Source: Narthecium ossifragum
Lineage: Eukaryota > Streptophyta > Magnoliopsida > Dioscoreales > Nartheciaceae
Assembly: GCA_963920575.1 (NCBI GenBank)
Contig: OY986969.1
Span: 3,172,001-3,236,000 of the forward strand
Length of the DNA stretch: 64,000 nt
Reading direction: 5' to 3'
Within the stretch, counting starts at the first letter, position 1. The number at the start of each line of letters is the position of its first letter. Shown here piece after piece: positions 43,901 through 54,001 of the stretch. The position numbers and the translations under genes were made by a program. Below the pieces are notes generated by a model. It saw nothing but the letters and a program-made list of their open reading frames with translations, made no database searches and was not told the origin of the DNA.

Positions 43901-46360
43901 TACATGCCTTGTTGCTCCGGAATCGATCCACCATGAATCATAGTCTTCAAGCATGTTGATCTCCGAGATCATAGCAACAAACTTTGCCTTGTAGTCAGAT
44001 TCTTGTTGTTTCTTCCTGAGAAAACGGCAATCACTCTTGTAATGCCCTGGCTTGCCACAATGATAACAAGCACCTTTGAACTTCTTATTTTGACCTTGAT
44101 TTTGGCCAAAATTCTTCCTCTTCTGATTTGATTTCTTGGCATGAGAGGGATGTTTGCCTTTATCTTCTTCCATCACGAGCACTTTTGAGGATTGGAGACC
44201 AGGCTCCTCAAGACTTTCTTTAAGTCTTAATACTTCTTCAACCTGAAGATGTTGTCCCAGTTGATCAAGGGACATTTCCTCCTTCTTATGTTTAAGAAGT
44301 TTTCTTTGCTCTTTCCATGATGAAGGAAGCTTATCAATAATAGATGAAACAATAATATTTTCAACCATTTTCATATCATGTTGATTGAATTGGTCTAGGA
44401 TGTGCAGAATTTCATTGAATTGCTCTATGACAGGCCTAGAATCAACTATCTTGTAATTCATAAATTTAGATGCAAGAAACCTCTTACTCGTTGCGTCCTC
44501 CAAAAGGTACTTAGATTCAAGAGCATCCCATACATCTTTGGCCGTTGGTTTGCTTTGATAGATATCGAAGAGAGAGTCCACCATAGCTGTCGCGCCCTGA
44601 CCCGCGAAAGCCCAACCGGGCCGGGCGACGCGAACCGAAACCTAACAAACGCGGAAAAACAAAGCGACGAGGGTTTCCTCTAACCTATTGGTCTCCCTAA
44701 CAATTCGTCAAAAGCCCCCAATTAAAGATACAACATAAATAGCAAACCTCGAACCTCAGATTTAAAACTCAAGTGTTAATATACATATCCTCGGAGAGGG
44801 GAAGATTCAAACTACAACATTACTCCCGTAGGAGACTAACTAACATAAGGGTAAAAGCAGTAAACGATCACCACCTCTCAAAGTCCACCAGGCGCCGCCG
44901 CACCGCCGACCAACTGCCCGGTAGGGGCCAAGGAAGAAGAACTGACGCCTGCACCTGCAAAACGCAGCCCGGGTAGGTGTGAGCACTAAGCTCAGTAGGG
45001 ATCTACACTACGCCACACAGAAAGAAGAGGGAAACGCAACAGTGTCGCCCCCAAGCAAAGCCTAGATGTATCACAGGGGCCCCATAACTCCACCGGATGC
45101 CCCTGAGAGCCCCAGTCATGGTCTTCCAGCGAACTGGTCACACACTGGGTCACACTCAGTAAGGCAGGAAACGGCACTGCCACTCACAACAGGATCCTGA
45201 GCACTGTTGGCGGATAGCACCGCTGGGTAGTCACACCTGCCACCCAAGAGTTTAGAAGGACTGGGTACCGGCTACACCTCGACTTGGCTCAAGGCCGACA
45301 CGACCTCTAAACATCAAACACAACAGTGTACCAGTCATCTAAGCCTATCATCAAGTTGACTGGACACCACAATTCAAACCGGGTCCAAACAACCCAACCC
45401 CGGTCCTAGGGCTAAGTCCGAGCTTCCAGCCTCGGGACGGCGACCCAAAGATCACCCACGCCCTAACCAATGCAACTAATGCACACAACAACAATGCATG
45501 CTATGACATACACAGATAATAAGAAAGGCATGCAACAGTATGTCAAGCATCATATAAGTCTACTGGATCGCTGCAGCGGTACTACCAACCGCTGCCAGCC
45601 GATCCGCAGCGGATCCCGGCATTAAGACGGTACCGCAGAGGAGAAGGAGGAAGAGGAGGGGAAGAAAGGAGGGGAAAGGGGGAGGGGACAGCCGGGAAAG
45701 AGGGGAAAAAGTGAAAGAAGGGGAGGGGAAGTCTTCCCCCTCTGACAGGAGAGAGCGACGGCCAACGGCGGCCGTCCTCGCGAAGCAGAAAACCGACCGA
45801 CTTATAAATGATCGATCCTTCCTCAACGAAGGATCGATCCTTCAAGACGATTCACAAGGCTTTCTGGCACGAAGAGGATCGATCCCTTAGCCAGAGAGGA
45901 TCGATCCTTTGTGTGCTGAAAGCTAAACTTGGGCAAGAACTCAAGCCCAAGTCCGGATCTTTCGATCCCGGGTCCACCTAGCCATTTTAAACAAACACTA
46001 ACACATACAAGGCCAGTGTGTGCACACGCGGGTGTGAAACAAACCAACAAGATGCAATTTACCAAATTGCCCTTACGGAATACAACGAGCCATAGGGGTA
46101 GAGGGGCAGGTCCTCACAATAGCATTGCAAATATGCCCTTTACAAATGTAGTCATCTTGCTCCCATTTCATTCTATCACGTTTTTCAGCGGCGGTTTCAT
46201 GTTCATCCTCCATAGGTTTTGGAGTTGCAAGCACGTAAGCGACCTTTAGTCCAGCGAGAAGGAAGTGCATCTTCTTTTGCCATCTTCTAAAACTTGTTCC
46301 ATCAAATCTTTCAAGCTTAGAAAAATCTGCAGCGAGTTCCTTCAATGATTGAGGTGCCAT
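40928..46360 (-). pseudogene. Copia gag-pol, two stops plus nested insertion
   Basis: The polyprotein starts MAPQSLKELAADF at 46360 and is interrupted after GHICNA by the element at 44588-46118, resuming with MVDSLFDIYQ. Gag has a UBN2-type region and the knuckle CYHCGKPGHYKSDC near 44050. Protease has WWIDSGATRHV. Integrase has HIRLGHVNTRKMH, CHICMKAK, HSDVCD, TFIDDFSRF and TPQQNGVAERKN. RT has KTAFLNGELDEEIYMEQPEGF and the catalytic YVDDMLIFG. RNase H has GFTDASW and the terminal SRHIGLRHSFVR block. One TAA (CAA to TAA type) lies near 42016 and one TGA (TGG to TGA type) near 41198. Otherwise the frame is open across the whole of pol. It belongs to the Tork/Tnt1-like style of gag, though lineage is inference. 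Confidence 0.93.
44588..46118. mobile_element. Nested 1.53 kb insertion, probable solo LTR of a gypsy-type element
   Basis: It begins TGTCGCGCCCTGACCC and ends GGTCCTCACA. The 5-bp target duplication atagc is perfect on both sides (44583-44587 and 46119-46123). Removing it rejoins the copia gag frame exactly. TG...CA ends, a 5-bp duplication and no coding sequence fit a solo LTR left by recombination. The motif ggatcgatcc repeats at about 45808-45910. Confidence 0.85.
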
Positions 46361-46365
46361 TGATG

Positions 46366-46380
46366 AAATATCGTCTTAAG
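46366..46380 (-). other. Primer-site position of the copia element, complementary to its own LTR
   Basis: Two bases inside the 5' LTR the minus strand reads CTTAAGACGATATTT. The same LTR contains, on the minus strand at 46501-46487, AAATATCGTCTTAAG, its exact 15-nt complement. The usual TGGTATCAGAGC primer site is absent, and gag starts only about 22 bases from the LTR. Confidence 0.7.
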
Positions 46381-46382
46381 AT

Positions 46383-46965
46383 TGTTGGTTTAGATCTCCT
46401 CGTAGAAGAATGAACCCGGCAAAAGAACTCGAGCGTCGATGTCGATGGAAAGAAGATGCTTCAAGGCGCGTTACGTCGTCGCTTTCCTTAAGACGATATT
46501 TGCCCCCACCACTAAGAATCTAGTGATGTGCACCAGGGTTGCAGCAAATTCACCTCCAGGATACAATGAAGCCCGATCTTAGATCGATATTTGACAAGAT
46601 TATGCACTAATAAAGTCAAACCCGAACTTCCTTAATTGAGATTTCTATTCCAGCAACTCAGAGACTTGAAAACCTTCAAATAGAAGATGAGAAGAAAATA
46701 TACTGAATTTTTGGTGAATTCCAAAAGGCATTTTCGGATTTGACATGAAGGCTATTTATAGAGTGAGGTAGTTATCACATGAGGAGGTGCCTTTGAAAAG
46801 GCACTTCTTCATGTTGTTTATATGCATGAACACTAATGAAAACATGCCTTTTCATGTTTAAACATGAAGAGATGCTTGTGAATAGGTGTATATTCATGAA
46901 TGGATGCTTCATGAAAAGGTGTCTATTCACAAAAAACCAAAACCATATTTTGAAAAACTTCAACA
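46383..46965 (-). repeat. 5' LTR of the copia element
   Basis: Read on the minus strand, a TATAAATA box lies at about 46759-46752, a plausible promoter for the element RNA. The region 46800-46915 is crowded with short CATGAA/TTCATG words in both orientations, possibly protein-binding repeats. Confidence 0.93.
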
Positions 46966-46970
46966 TGTAG

Positions 46971-48247
46971 AACTCCACATGAGAAAAGGATCAGAATATT
47001 CCAGGATGACTAATTGGCTTCATATAACTTGACACTCATTATCAGGTTTCTTCTTGCACTTCTTGTGCTATAGATCCTTACCAAAACATTTATGAGGGAC
47101 TGCCTTAACCAGATATATTCCCAAAGTTCAAACATCATAACCATGCCATGCTTCATGTATCCTAAGAAATTTAGGAGGAAATCTTTCCCCCCTGTTTCAA
47201 GCATCAACTGCAGTACTTCATCTTTAATAACACTTTCTTTTTTTGTAGTTTGTTTGTAGTCCAGGGCCTGGTGCCTTTCAGCCGTTAGGCTCAATTGCTC
47301 AAAAAAAAAAAACACACACAGACACGCACTGCTTGATTCATAAGATTCCTCTAATTAAGGTCATCATGGAATTGTAGCTCAACTTACTGCCATATAAGTT
47401 GCAATCAGTTCTTTGTTCTATATTACAAAGAATGTGATTTTAAATAGTCCACAGGAAATTTGAACGACAAAAGTGCAATAAACATAAGCCGAAGGCGGTA
47501 ACTTGGACAATGAAAGGTTTAAATTGATTGATACGTTTCCCTCCTTTTTTTGTTCATAGGTAACTCTTATCTGCTCTATGTTCCATATGAAGAATTTCAC
47601 ATCTAACATGTACTATACTATCTCCTTAGAAACAACGCATTGACTGGCTGGGCTAGCTTTCATAACCTTCAAGGACTGTGGTCCATCCCAGATTGCCTCC
47701 TTTATTTGTTGCTGGTTGAGGCTGCTGGGGGCCCTTCTCAGCCTCCAATTGTTGTAGATTCCATCCTCTTATTGATCTCCTTAACTTCTTCGATCTTCAC
47801 GTGTTGCATCGAATCAGATGGAATCCAATGTCTTCAATCTTCTCATCGAGAACCACTCAAATTGCCAAAATTATCTAGTAGTGTACTGTTTCACTATTTG
47901 CATCTAATCAAATAGAAGATTGTAAAGTGGTATTATCTCTATCTTTAGAAACATTCTTTCTTCCATAGTTGACACTTGAGTCGATTAAGACTTCTTCGGA
48001 GAAGAATGCATCGAAATATGCGTTATAAATTGTTGTTTCAACCATGAATATAGTGAAATCTTCAAAAAAGTTCACAATTCATGTAGACAAAAATTAGTAG
48101 TAGTAATTATAAATTTGATTCATGGTGAAGGGGAAGGGAGAATTTCCAGAATTCCAATATCATCCTCTATTAGAGGGAAACATAAGGGATCCTTTCTCCA
48201 CTGAGTACAAAGGCAGATTCCAGAAGGGCAGAGATGTGAAATCTTTT

Positions 48248-48297
<50 letters not shown>

Positions 48298-49099
48298 CAT
48301 CATTATTAGTAGGCACCATGTGCATGTCCATGCTCTTCCTCATCTCATCACCTTTGTCTCACCTCTTTTCCTCTCCTTTCCTACAAAGTTCTTTCTCTAT
48401 GATAGGGAACCATAGTTCTTAGGTTCCCCTTTATCTTATTACCTCTATTACTCCTTGTGATCAAGGGTAACAAAGTTACCAGCTAGCAAGTAGCAAAGCT
48501 TTCGAAAGAAGAAAAAATGTGCATATATGATCTTGGAAGGCATCATCCTTGTGAATGGTTCTCTCTGTCATTCTCTCTCTACCTCTTTCTCTCTCCAGAA
48601 GAGACTCACAAGAGTAACAGAATTGCTAGCAAAAGTTATAAGTTGAAAACATTGACCACCTTACCACAAGTTTAGGAAAGGCAGATGTGCATGCCTTTGG
48701 AAAGCATTATCCTTGTGAATGGAATGGCTCTTCTTGGCGTTCTCTCTTTACCACTTTCTCTCTCTAGAAGACAACCACAAGGGTAACAAAATGGCTAACA
48801 AATTAACCCCTTTAAAGAAGAAAAGATTGTCAATCTTACCACAAGTTTAGGGAAAGGTAAATGTGCATGGCTTTGGAAAGCTGAGCATTATTCTTCTGAA
48901 TGATTTTCTTCTTTTTGACACACACACACACACAGACACACACACACACACTCTCTCACTACCTCTTTCTCTCTCTAGAAAGAGAACCAAACTGTACATG
49001 TCCACCTTTGACATCTCTAGCTCTTCTTGAATCCATTTCCATCTCCTTCCCCCACCAAAAAACAAAGGTAGGCAAGAGGAGGAGGAGGAGGAGAAAAAC
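46971..49099. other. Intergenic DNA and leader of the L34Ae-type gene
   Basis: The minus strand at about 47260-47020 reads as a broken coding-like fragment (RFPPKFLRIHEAWHGYDV then stops) that I do not recognise. A (GA)n repeat lies at 48257-48297 and a CA repeat at about 48920-48950. Three tandem copies of a leader-like segment occupy 48510-48990. No complete gene is seen. Confidence 0.45.
48510..48990 (+). repeat. Three tandem copies of a 150-180 bp segment upstream of the L34Ae-type gene
   Basis: Each copy has gtgcat....cttggaa, gcat.atccttgtgaatg and ctacctctttctctctctagaag. Copies begin near 48510, 48680 and 48860. The third runs into the gene's leader, so the copies may be duplicated promoter or 5' UTR sequence. 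Confidence 0.7.
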
Positions 49100-50344
49100 A
49101 TGGGGAAGTCACCATCCTTGTTGTGGTCCTCTGACACACATCTCTTGGCCCTCTTCATGCATGACCTCCTCTCCTTTTGGTCATTCATAACCTCTCACCC
49201 CCTCCATTTTGCCTACATCCTCTTCTTCTCTCCTTACATCACCCCTCTCCTCTCATTCCTATACCCTCTCCTCCTCTCGACCTCGCTGCTGGTCCTCGCT
49301 GTCCTCACCGTCTCTCAGCACCTCAATGACCCTCCTTCGGTGATGTCGTTGCCTGAATTCTTCGGAAACTCTGCTTGTAGTAAGGTCTTGGACATCCTGA
49401 AGGCAGGGTTGGAGGAGGGGGATGATACAAGAGGCCTTTTCGAGCAATTCAGTTTGATGGTTTTGCCGCCTATCGAAGAAGAACCTGAATCACAGGCATT
49501 ACTCGAAGGCGAATTCGAATCAGAAGGTAAAGCCGGAAAGGAAGTACAGCACTGCACGTATGTCAGTTTAGCTTGTGAAGTAGTAGACTTGAAGAATTCT
49601 GAAGATAGGGAGCTTTCAGATGCCGGTTACTCGTCGATGGAGATAACAAAAGATAAATCTGTCAATTATAGTATCCGAAGAGACGAACTGGAAGCCAAAG
49701 CCGGAAATGACCAGCTCTGCAAGCATTTCAGTTCAGCTTGTGAAGTAGAAGAGTTGAAGAATTCCAAAGACAGTGAGTTTCTGGATGCCGGTCATGAGTC
49801 AGGGAACTCATTGAGAGTGGACTCTCTACGTGAAAATGTCACCGAATCTTCTTCGGAAATTAGAAAGGAGAAATCTGCCAAAGATGGTCTCCGAAGAGAT
49901 GAATCGACGAAGAGCGATGGCTTAAGCCAGGATTCGAAAGGCTTACAAAGAGATTGGTCGATGAGAAGAGAGAAAGAGTGGAAGAGAACTCTTGCTTGCA
50001 AGCTTTTTGAGGAAAGGATGACATACAAGCTATGCGAGAAGCGAAGAGTCATCGAAGGTTGCGAAGACATGGATTTGCTCTGGGAGGCCTATGAGGCGAA
50101 CTCTAGCAAGTCCGACAAGGCCAAGAAGAAAGGGTGCAAAGAAAAGAAAGACAAGAGTGAAGAAGAAGAACAAGAACAAGAAGAAGAAGCGATCCCTGAG
50201 CAACTGTGCTGCTTACAAGCTCTGAGCTTGTCCTCAGGCAAGTTTAATTTGGGAGTAGGGAGGCCGAATTTGGCGAAGATCTCAAAGGTGTTCAAAGGGT
50301 TGAGGTTTTTACGTCGCGAAGCAAAGCAGAGTAAGAAGGGATGA
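49100..50344 (+). CDS. Plant-specific membrane-anchored protein, 'ribosomal protein L34Ae'-type
   Basis: This 414-codon intronless gene has an ATG in good context (aaaacATGGGG). Residues about 12-75 form two hydrophobic segments (LLALFMHDLLSFWSFI and PYITPLLSFLYPLLLSTSLLVLAVL), likely membrane anchors. The middle is acidic and contains an internal duplication: SLACEVVDLKNSEDRELSDAG and SSACEVEELKNSKDSEFLDAG. The conserved C-terminal block carries EWKRTLACKLFEERM, GCEDMDLLWEAYE, a Lys/Glu-rich spacer, and LCCLQALSLSSGKFNLGVGR plus NLAKISKVFKGL. Databases call this family 'ribosomal protein L34Ae', but nothing in it resembles a ribosomal protein. The function is unknown. Confidence 0.82.
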   Translation: MGKSPSLLWSSDTHLLALFMHDLLSFWSFITSHPLHFAYILFFSPYITPLLSFLYPLLLSTSLLVLAVLTVSQHLNDPPSVMSLPEFFGNSACSKVLDILKAGLEEGDDTRGLFEQFSLMVLPPIEEEPESQALLEGEFESEGKAGKEVQHCTYVSLACEVVDLKNSEDRELSDAGYSSMEITKDKSVNYSIRRDELEAKAGNDQLCKHFSSACEVEELKNSKDSEFLDAGHESGNSLRVDSLRENVTESSSEIRKEKSAKDGLRRDESTKSDGLSQDSKGLQRDWSMRREKEWKRTLACKLFEERMTYKLCEKRRVIEGCEDMDLLWEAYEANSSKSDKAKKKGCKEKKDKSEEEEQEQEEEAIPEQLCCLQALSLSSGKFNLGVGRPNLAKISKVFKGLRFLRREAKQSKKG

Positions 50345-50751
50345 AAAATTCAGCTAAGAATAGTTAAGTAAATTTAGATGAATCCCAAATCCATAGCTGT
50401 TCTTAGATACTTATTTCTGCTTTCTATTGTAAACTCTCATGGCTTTCTGCATCAATCTACTGTAGAAAGTTTCATGAAGCAGTTTCAGCTCTCTTGATTG
50501 ATCTGAATGTTACTGATTTCTCGCCTTTTTTTCCTCCTCTTCATTTTTTTTTGTGTCTATGATCACTGAGATGTGGGCAAACACAAGCATCTTTAACAAT
50601 TCTAAGAACAATTTCACCAAATCTCATATTACTATTGTTTTGAGAAATTTCTGAACAAGTGTTCCTGTTCTTATACGTTTCTGAAAGATTTCTTTTGCAA
50701 TGCGAGTTCAGATCCAAATTTACAAACAAAATCATCGAATAATTGATTAAA
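50345..50751. other. 3' UTR and flank of the L34Ae-type gene
   Basis: AT-rich DNA ending at the C-tract that borders the next repeat unit. Confidence 0.5.
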
Positions 50752-53210
50752 CCCCCCCCCCCCCCCCCCCCCCCAGATTAAGGAAACTTATCGGTAAAAA
50801 ACCCATTTGATAAGTTTTTAAGACAATAACCCCATGGTAATTTCTAAATGTCCAAACTACCATTCTTCTTCTCAGAGTGTGGTGGTGATTGCCATGGTGG
50901 TGGTGGAGGCCGGCGGCGGCGGGTAGCGGCATGGAGGATGGTGGAGGTGGGCCGCCGGCAGGGGGGCGGCAGCGGGGCCGGTAGCGACCGCTCGGCCTTC
51001 CCAAGCACCACCGGCGTCCCATGCAGCCACCCAACCTCCGTCCACCGTCGCGGAAGCCACGACCGCTGCTCCAACCACCTGCGGACGTACCTGAGGACGC
51101 AGGATAACTTCCCGTGACCTCCAGTCTTCGGCGGACTCCGCCGTCTCCGCCGCTCATCACCTAGATCCGACCCGGTGGATCGACTCCCCAGCCATCTACC
51201 ACCTCTCCCCCATCGACGCCGACGTCCGATGAGCCTCCTTCACCAGCGATCACGCTCCGGCAAGCCCTTAACCGCTGGATCTTCTTCCCCAAGCCTCCTG
51301 AACGAGATCTGGGCTGATTCAGCCAGCCATATTCAATCAGGTCCTACCTAGTCGTCTAGATTAGATCAAACCAACTTCCTGACCAGACAGATCAAAGTCA
51401 GGACCAATTTCAACCTCAGCTAGATCTGAGCCGGACCAGCTAGATTCAATCAGGCTCACTTTAGAGCAATCAGATCCGATCCAGGCGCACCCTAGTCCAA
51501 TCCAATCTTTACGAGCAAAACGCTCGAGACATCGATCCGCTTGAGCCGATTGTAAGCCGGGACGATGAATTCCCGACTTGCTGTCGGCTTTGGTGGGGGG
51601 CTGTCGGCTTTGAGGCGGGGTGTGTGTGTGTGTGTGGAGAGAGGAAGGCGAGAGAGAAAAGTAGGAAAAAATACGGGAAAAGATGGATAAAATTATGAAA
51701 GAAAAATGAAGGTGATTGAAGAGACCATTGATGAAGAATCTCAGTCAGTTAAGCATTAAGTTGTGATTTGGAGAGTTAAAAATATAAAAATTGATTTGAG
51801 GGTAGTTCAGTGGCGGGAGGGCACCGGGCGGCGACGCAATGGTGGCGACTCGTGGTCAAGCCACTTGAGCCGATTGCAAGCCGAGATGATGAAGTCCCGG
51901 CTTGCTATCGAGGCTGTTGCAAATTGGGGGTAAGCCGGACCGAGCCGGGTGGGCAGAGGGAGGAAGATGAGAGAGAAAATTTGATAATAGGGTAAAAAAT
52001 AAGGAAAAATATGAGAAAATGTGGAGAAAATTACGGAAGAAAAGTGGAGGTTATTGAAGAGATCCTTGATGGAGAATCTCAGCCAATTGAGTATTAAGTT
52101 GTAATTTGTGGAGTTAAAAAGATTAAAATGAATGAAAGATAAAATTGTATCGATGACCAAATGAGCTTAATATTAGGTCGTCAATTTTTCAAATTTTATG
52201 TATAATTTATCAAGTTTAGATCGTCATTTTTAAAATAATTTATGTATAATTTTGATGCGTAAATTATATTTTGATCAAAAAAATTTACATACGCGTCAAT
52301 GTAATTTACATGAATTTGGTTCGGGGCGGTCTGATAATTACAGTCCAGTTTTTTCACATGGGTGTCAGTGAGGGATTAAAATTTTATACATTAGATCTAA
52401 AATTGATATGCTAAAATTGATGCGTAAATTTGACGGCCCGAATCGAGCTCGAATCTGGCTTACAATCAATTCTAATTTGAGATAATGGCTTGATCTGGCT
52501 GAATCAGATCAAGTCAGATTAGATGTTGCTCAGATTGGGTCTAACAAAATCAATTAGCACCACGTCATCACCTCCTTCTTTTTTCGTTCTCCCTTCCCTC
52601 CTCACCGTCGACCACCACTCCCACCTTCTCCGGCCACCTTCAGCCCAGGCAAAACCCTCCAACCTCGCCCACAAGCCCACGACCTCAGTCGGGGAGGTGG
52701 ATCTGAAGGAGGCGGCACTGGCTTCCTTGTAGAAGAAGGCCCGTGAGGCAGGGCAGCATTGTGATACCGGATCTGGCCTGAAAGTGGTCGGGAAGAGGTC
52801 GAGGACGAAGAGAGAGGGCGAATCTGGAGTGAGATGGGGTTTTGGGAGGTCGGGATGGCTTGAGATGGTGGGTTAGGCGAGGGCGGAGGCAGAATCCGAC
52901 AAGCTTGATGCCAAATGGAGGAGTTGGGCGGTGGTGGGGAAGGGGAGGAGGTGGAGGGGCGTCAGCAGGTGTTAGGTGGGGTAATGTGTGTGTGTGTGTG
53001 TTGGAGGGGGGGGGGGGGGGGGGGGGGGGTTTTGCCGGCAAGATAAGCCATGAGCCGGCCGTAGGAAAGAGGAGAGAGGAAAAGATGGGGAAAAAAGGAA
53101 AAAAAAGAAAAAAAGGAAAGGTAATTTCATCTTTTGACGAACGATTTGGGTACTCGGGGTTTTTGACAAATAGTATGTGCGAAACGAAGCCCGAGCCGAA
53201 TCCCCCTTGA
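50752..53210 (-). mobile_element. Second copy of the 13-16 kb repeat family, inverted
   Basis: It starts with a run of 23 C (50752-50774), has a 24-G run at 53006-53029, and has 'AAAAACCC' words at both ends. The stretch 52205-52285, read on the minus strand, matches 14250-14320. A minus-strand frame at about 51080-50900 (GGW..GRGFRDGGRRLGG) matches the plus-strand frame near 16410 (GGW..GDFRDGGRMLGG). The order of shared blocks is the same, so this is the same family in opposite orientation, without the minisatellite. The class is unknown. Confidence 0.5.
51560..52145. repeat. Internal tandem duplication within the second repeat unit
   Basis: Two related segments (about 51560-51790 and 51865-52145) share gatgatgaa.tcccg.cttgct, ggaaga.gagagagaaaa, ttgaagaga.c.ttgatg.agaatctcag and ttaagttgt.atttg.gagttaaaaa. 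Confidence 0.65.
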
Positions 53211-54001
53211 TATCATTCATCCTTCTAACTAACTGTAGAATGTAATGGTATTTTGTTTCTATGAAATGGACTATGCTAACCATTCTATAGCAATTCTCAA
53301 ATCCTTGAATAAAAGCCTAATGTACTCAATTACAACCAAACAGCGCATTATGACAAATTAATCCTAAATCTCTTATTCTGAAAGAGTTAATAATGGATTA
53401 AGAAAAAACTAACCAATTTCATTATTCCCAACCTTTTATTCTTACAATAGTTCTTTTTTATGATAATATTTATTTATAGGAAAAGTAATTTATCCTCTAT
53501 TTTTCAATTGAATGATAAACTAAAATAAGCATAATTTTTGAAATTATTCCAGTCTTCCATTTACCTTTTCCTTTTCTAGAATTCCTTATTTTTGAAATTA
53601 TTACTTAAATGACAGATAAATAACAGATATTCTTGGCTTATTAAATTTCGATCAAACCGCGCGCGGACACCGCTCCCGCGATTCCCACTACTCTTATGTT
53701 TACTTCTTCGCAAGAACAGTTCTCTTTATCCTACACCTCCAATCCAATCAAATCAAATCAAATCAGTCCCTTGGTCCCTTACCTAAGCTCCAAACCTCGT
53801 CTTATTTAACTATAAGCTAGAGAACAGCTTAACTAAAACAGAACTTAACGCACACCGACTGTAATCCCTTTGAAATTTGAACATTTTAGCACCACTAACA
53901 CCGCCATTAACCACTAAACCCCTGATTAGAAATCGAGCTTATCTCCTTTAATCCATATTCCATACCCATTCCCCCTCCTCGCCGGAACCATATTAACCCA
54001 A
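53211..54001 (+). promoter_or_regulatory. Intergenic and promoter region of the GAUT gene
   Basis: AT-rich DNA to about 53650, then a mixed stretch leading to the GC-rich first exon. No TATA box can be assigned with confidence. Confidence 0.35.

Larger units (their letters stand above)
39785..46965 (-). mobile_element. Ty1/copia LTR retrotransposon, young, with nested insertion
   Basis: Two 583-bp LTRs (39785-40367 and 46383-46965) begin TGTTGG and end CAACA. The target duplication tgtag is perfect (39780-39784 and 46966-46970). The LTRs differ at about 7 positions by eye (near 98.8% identity), so it is recent. The minus-strand gag-pol order is gag, CCHC, protease, integrase, RT, RNase H, which is copia. 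The coding frame has only two stops and is split by a nested 1.53 kb element. The polypurine tract is next to the 3' LTR. The primer-site position lacks any tRNA match and instead complements the LTR itself. Confidence 0.96.
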
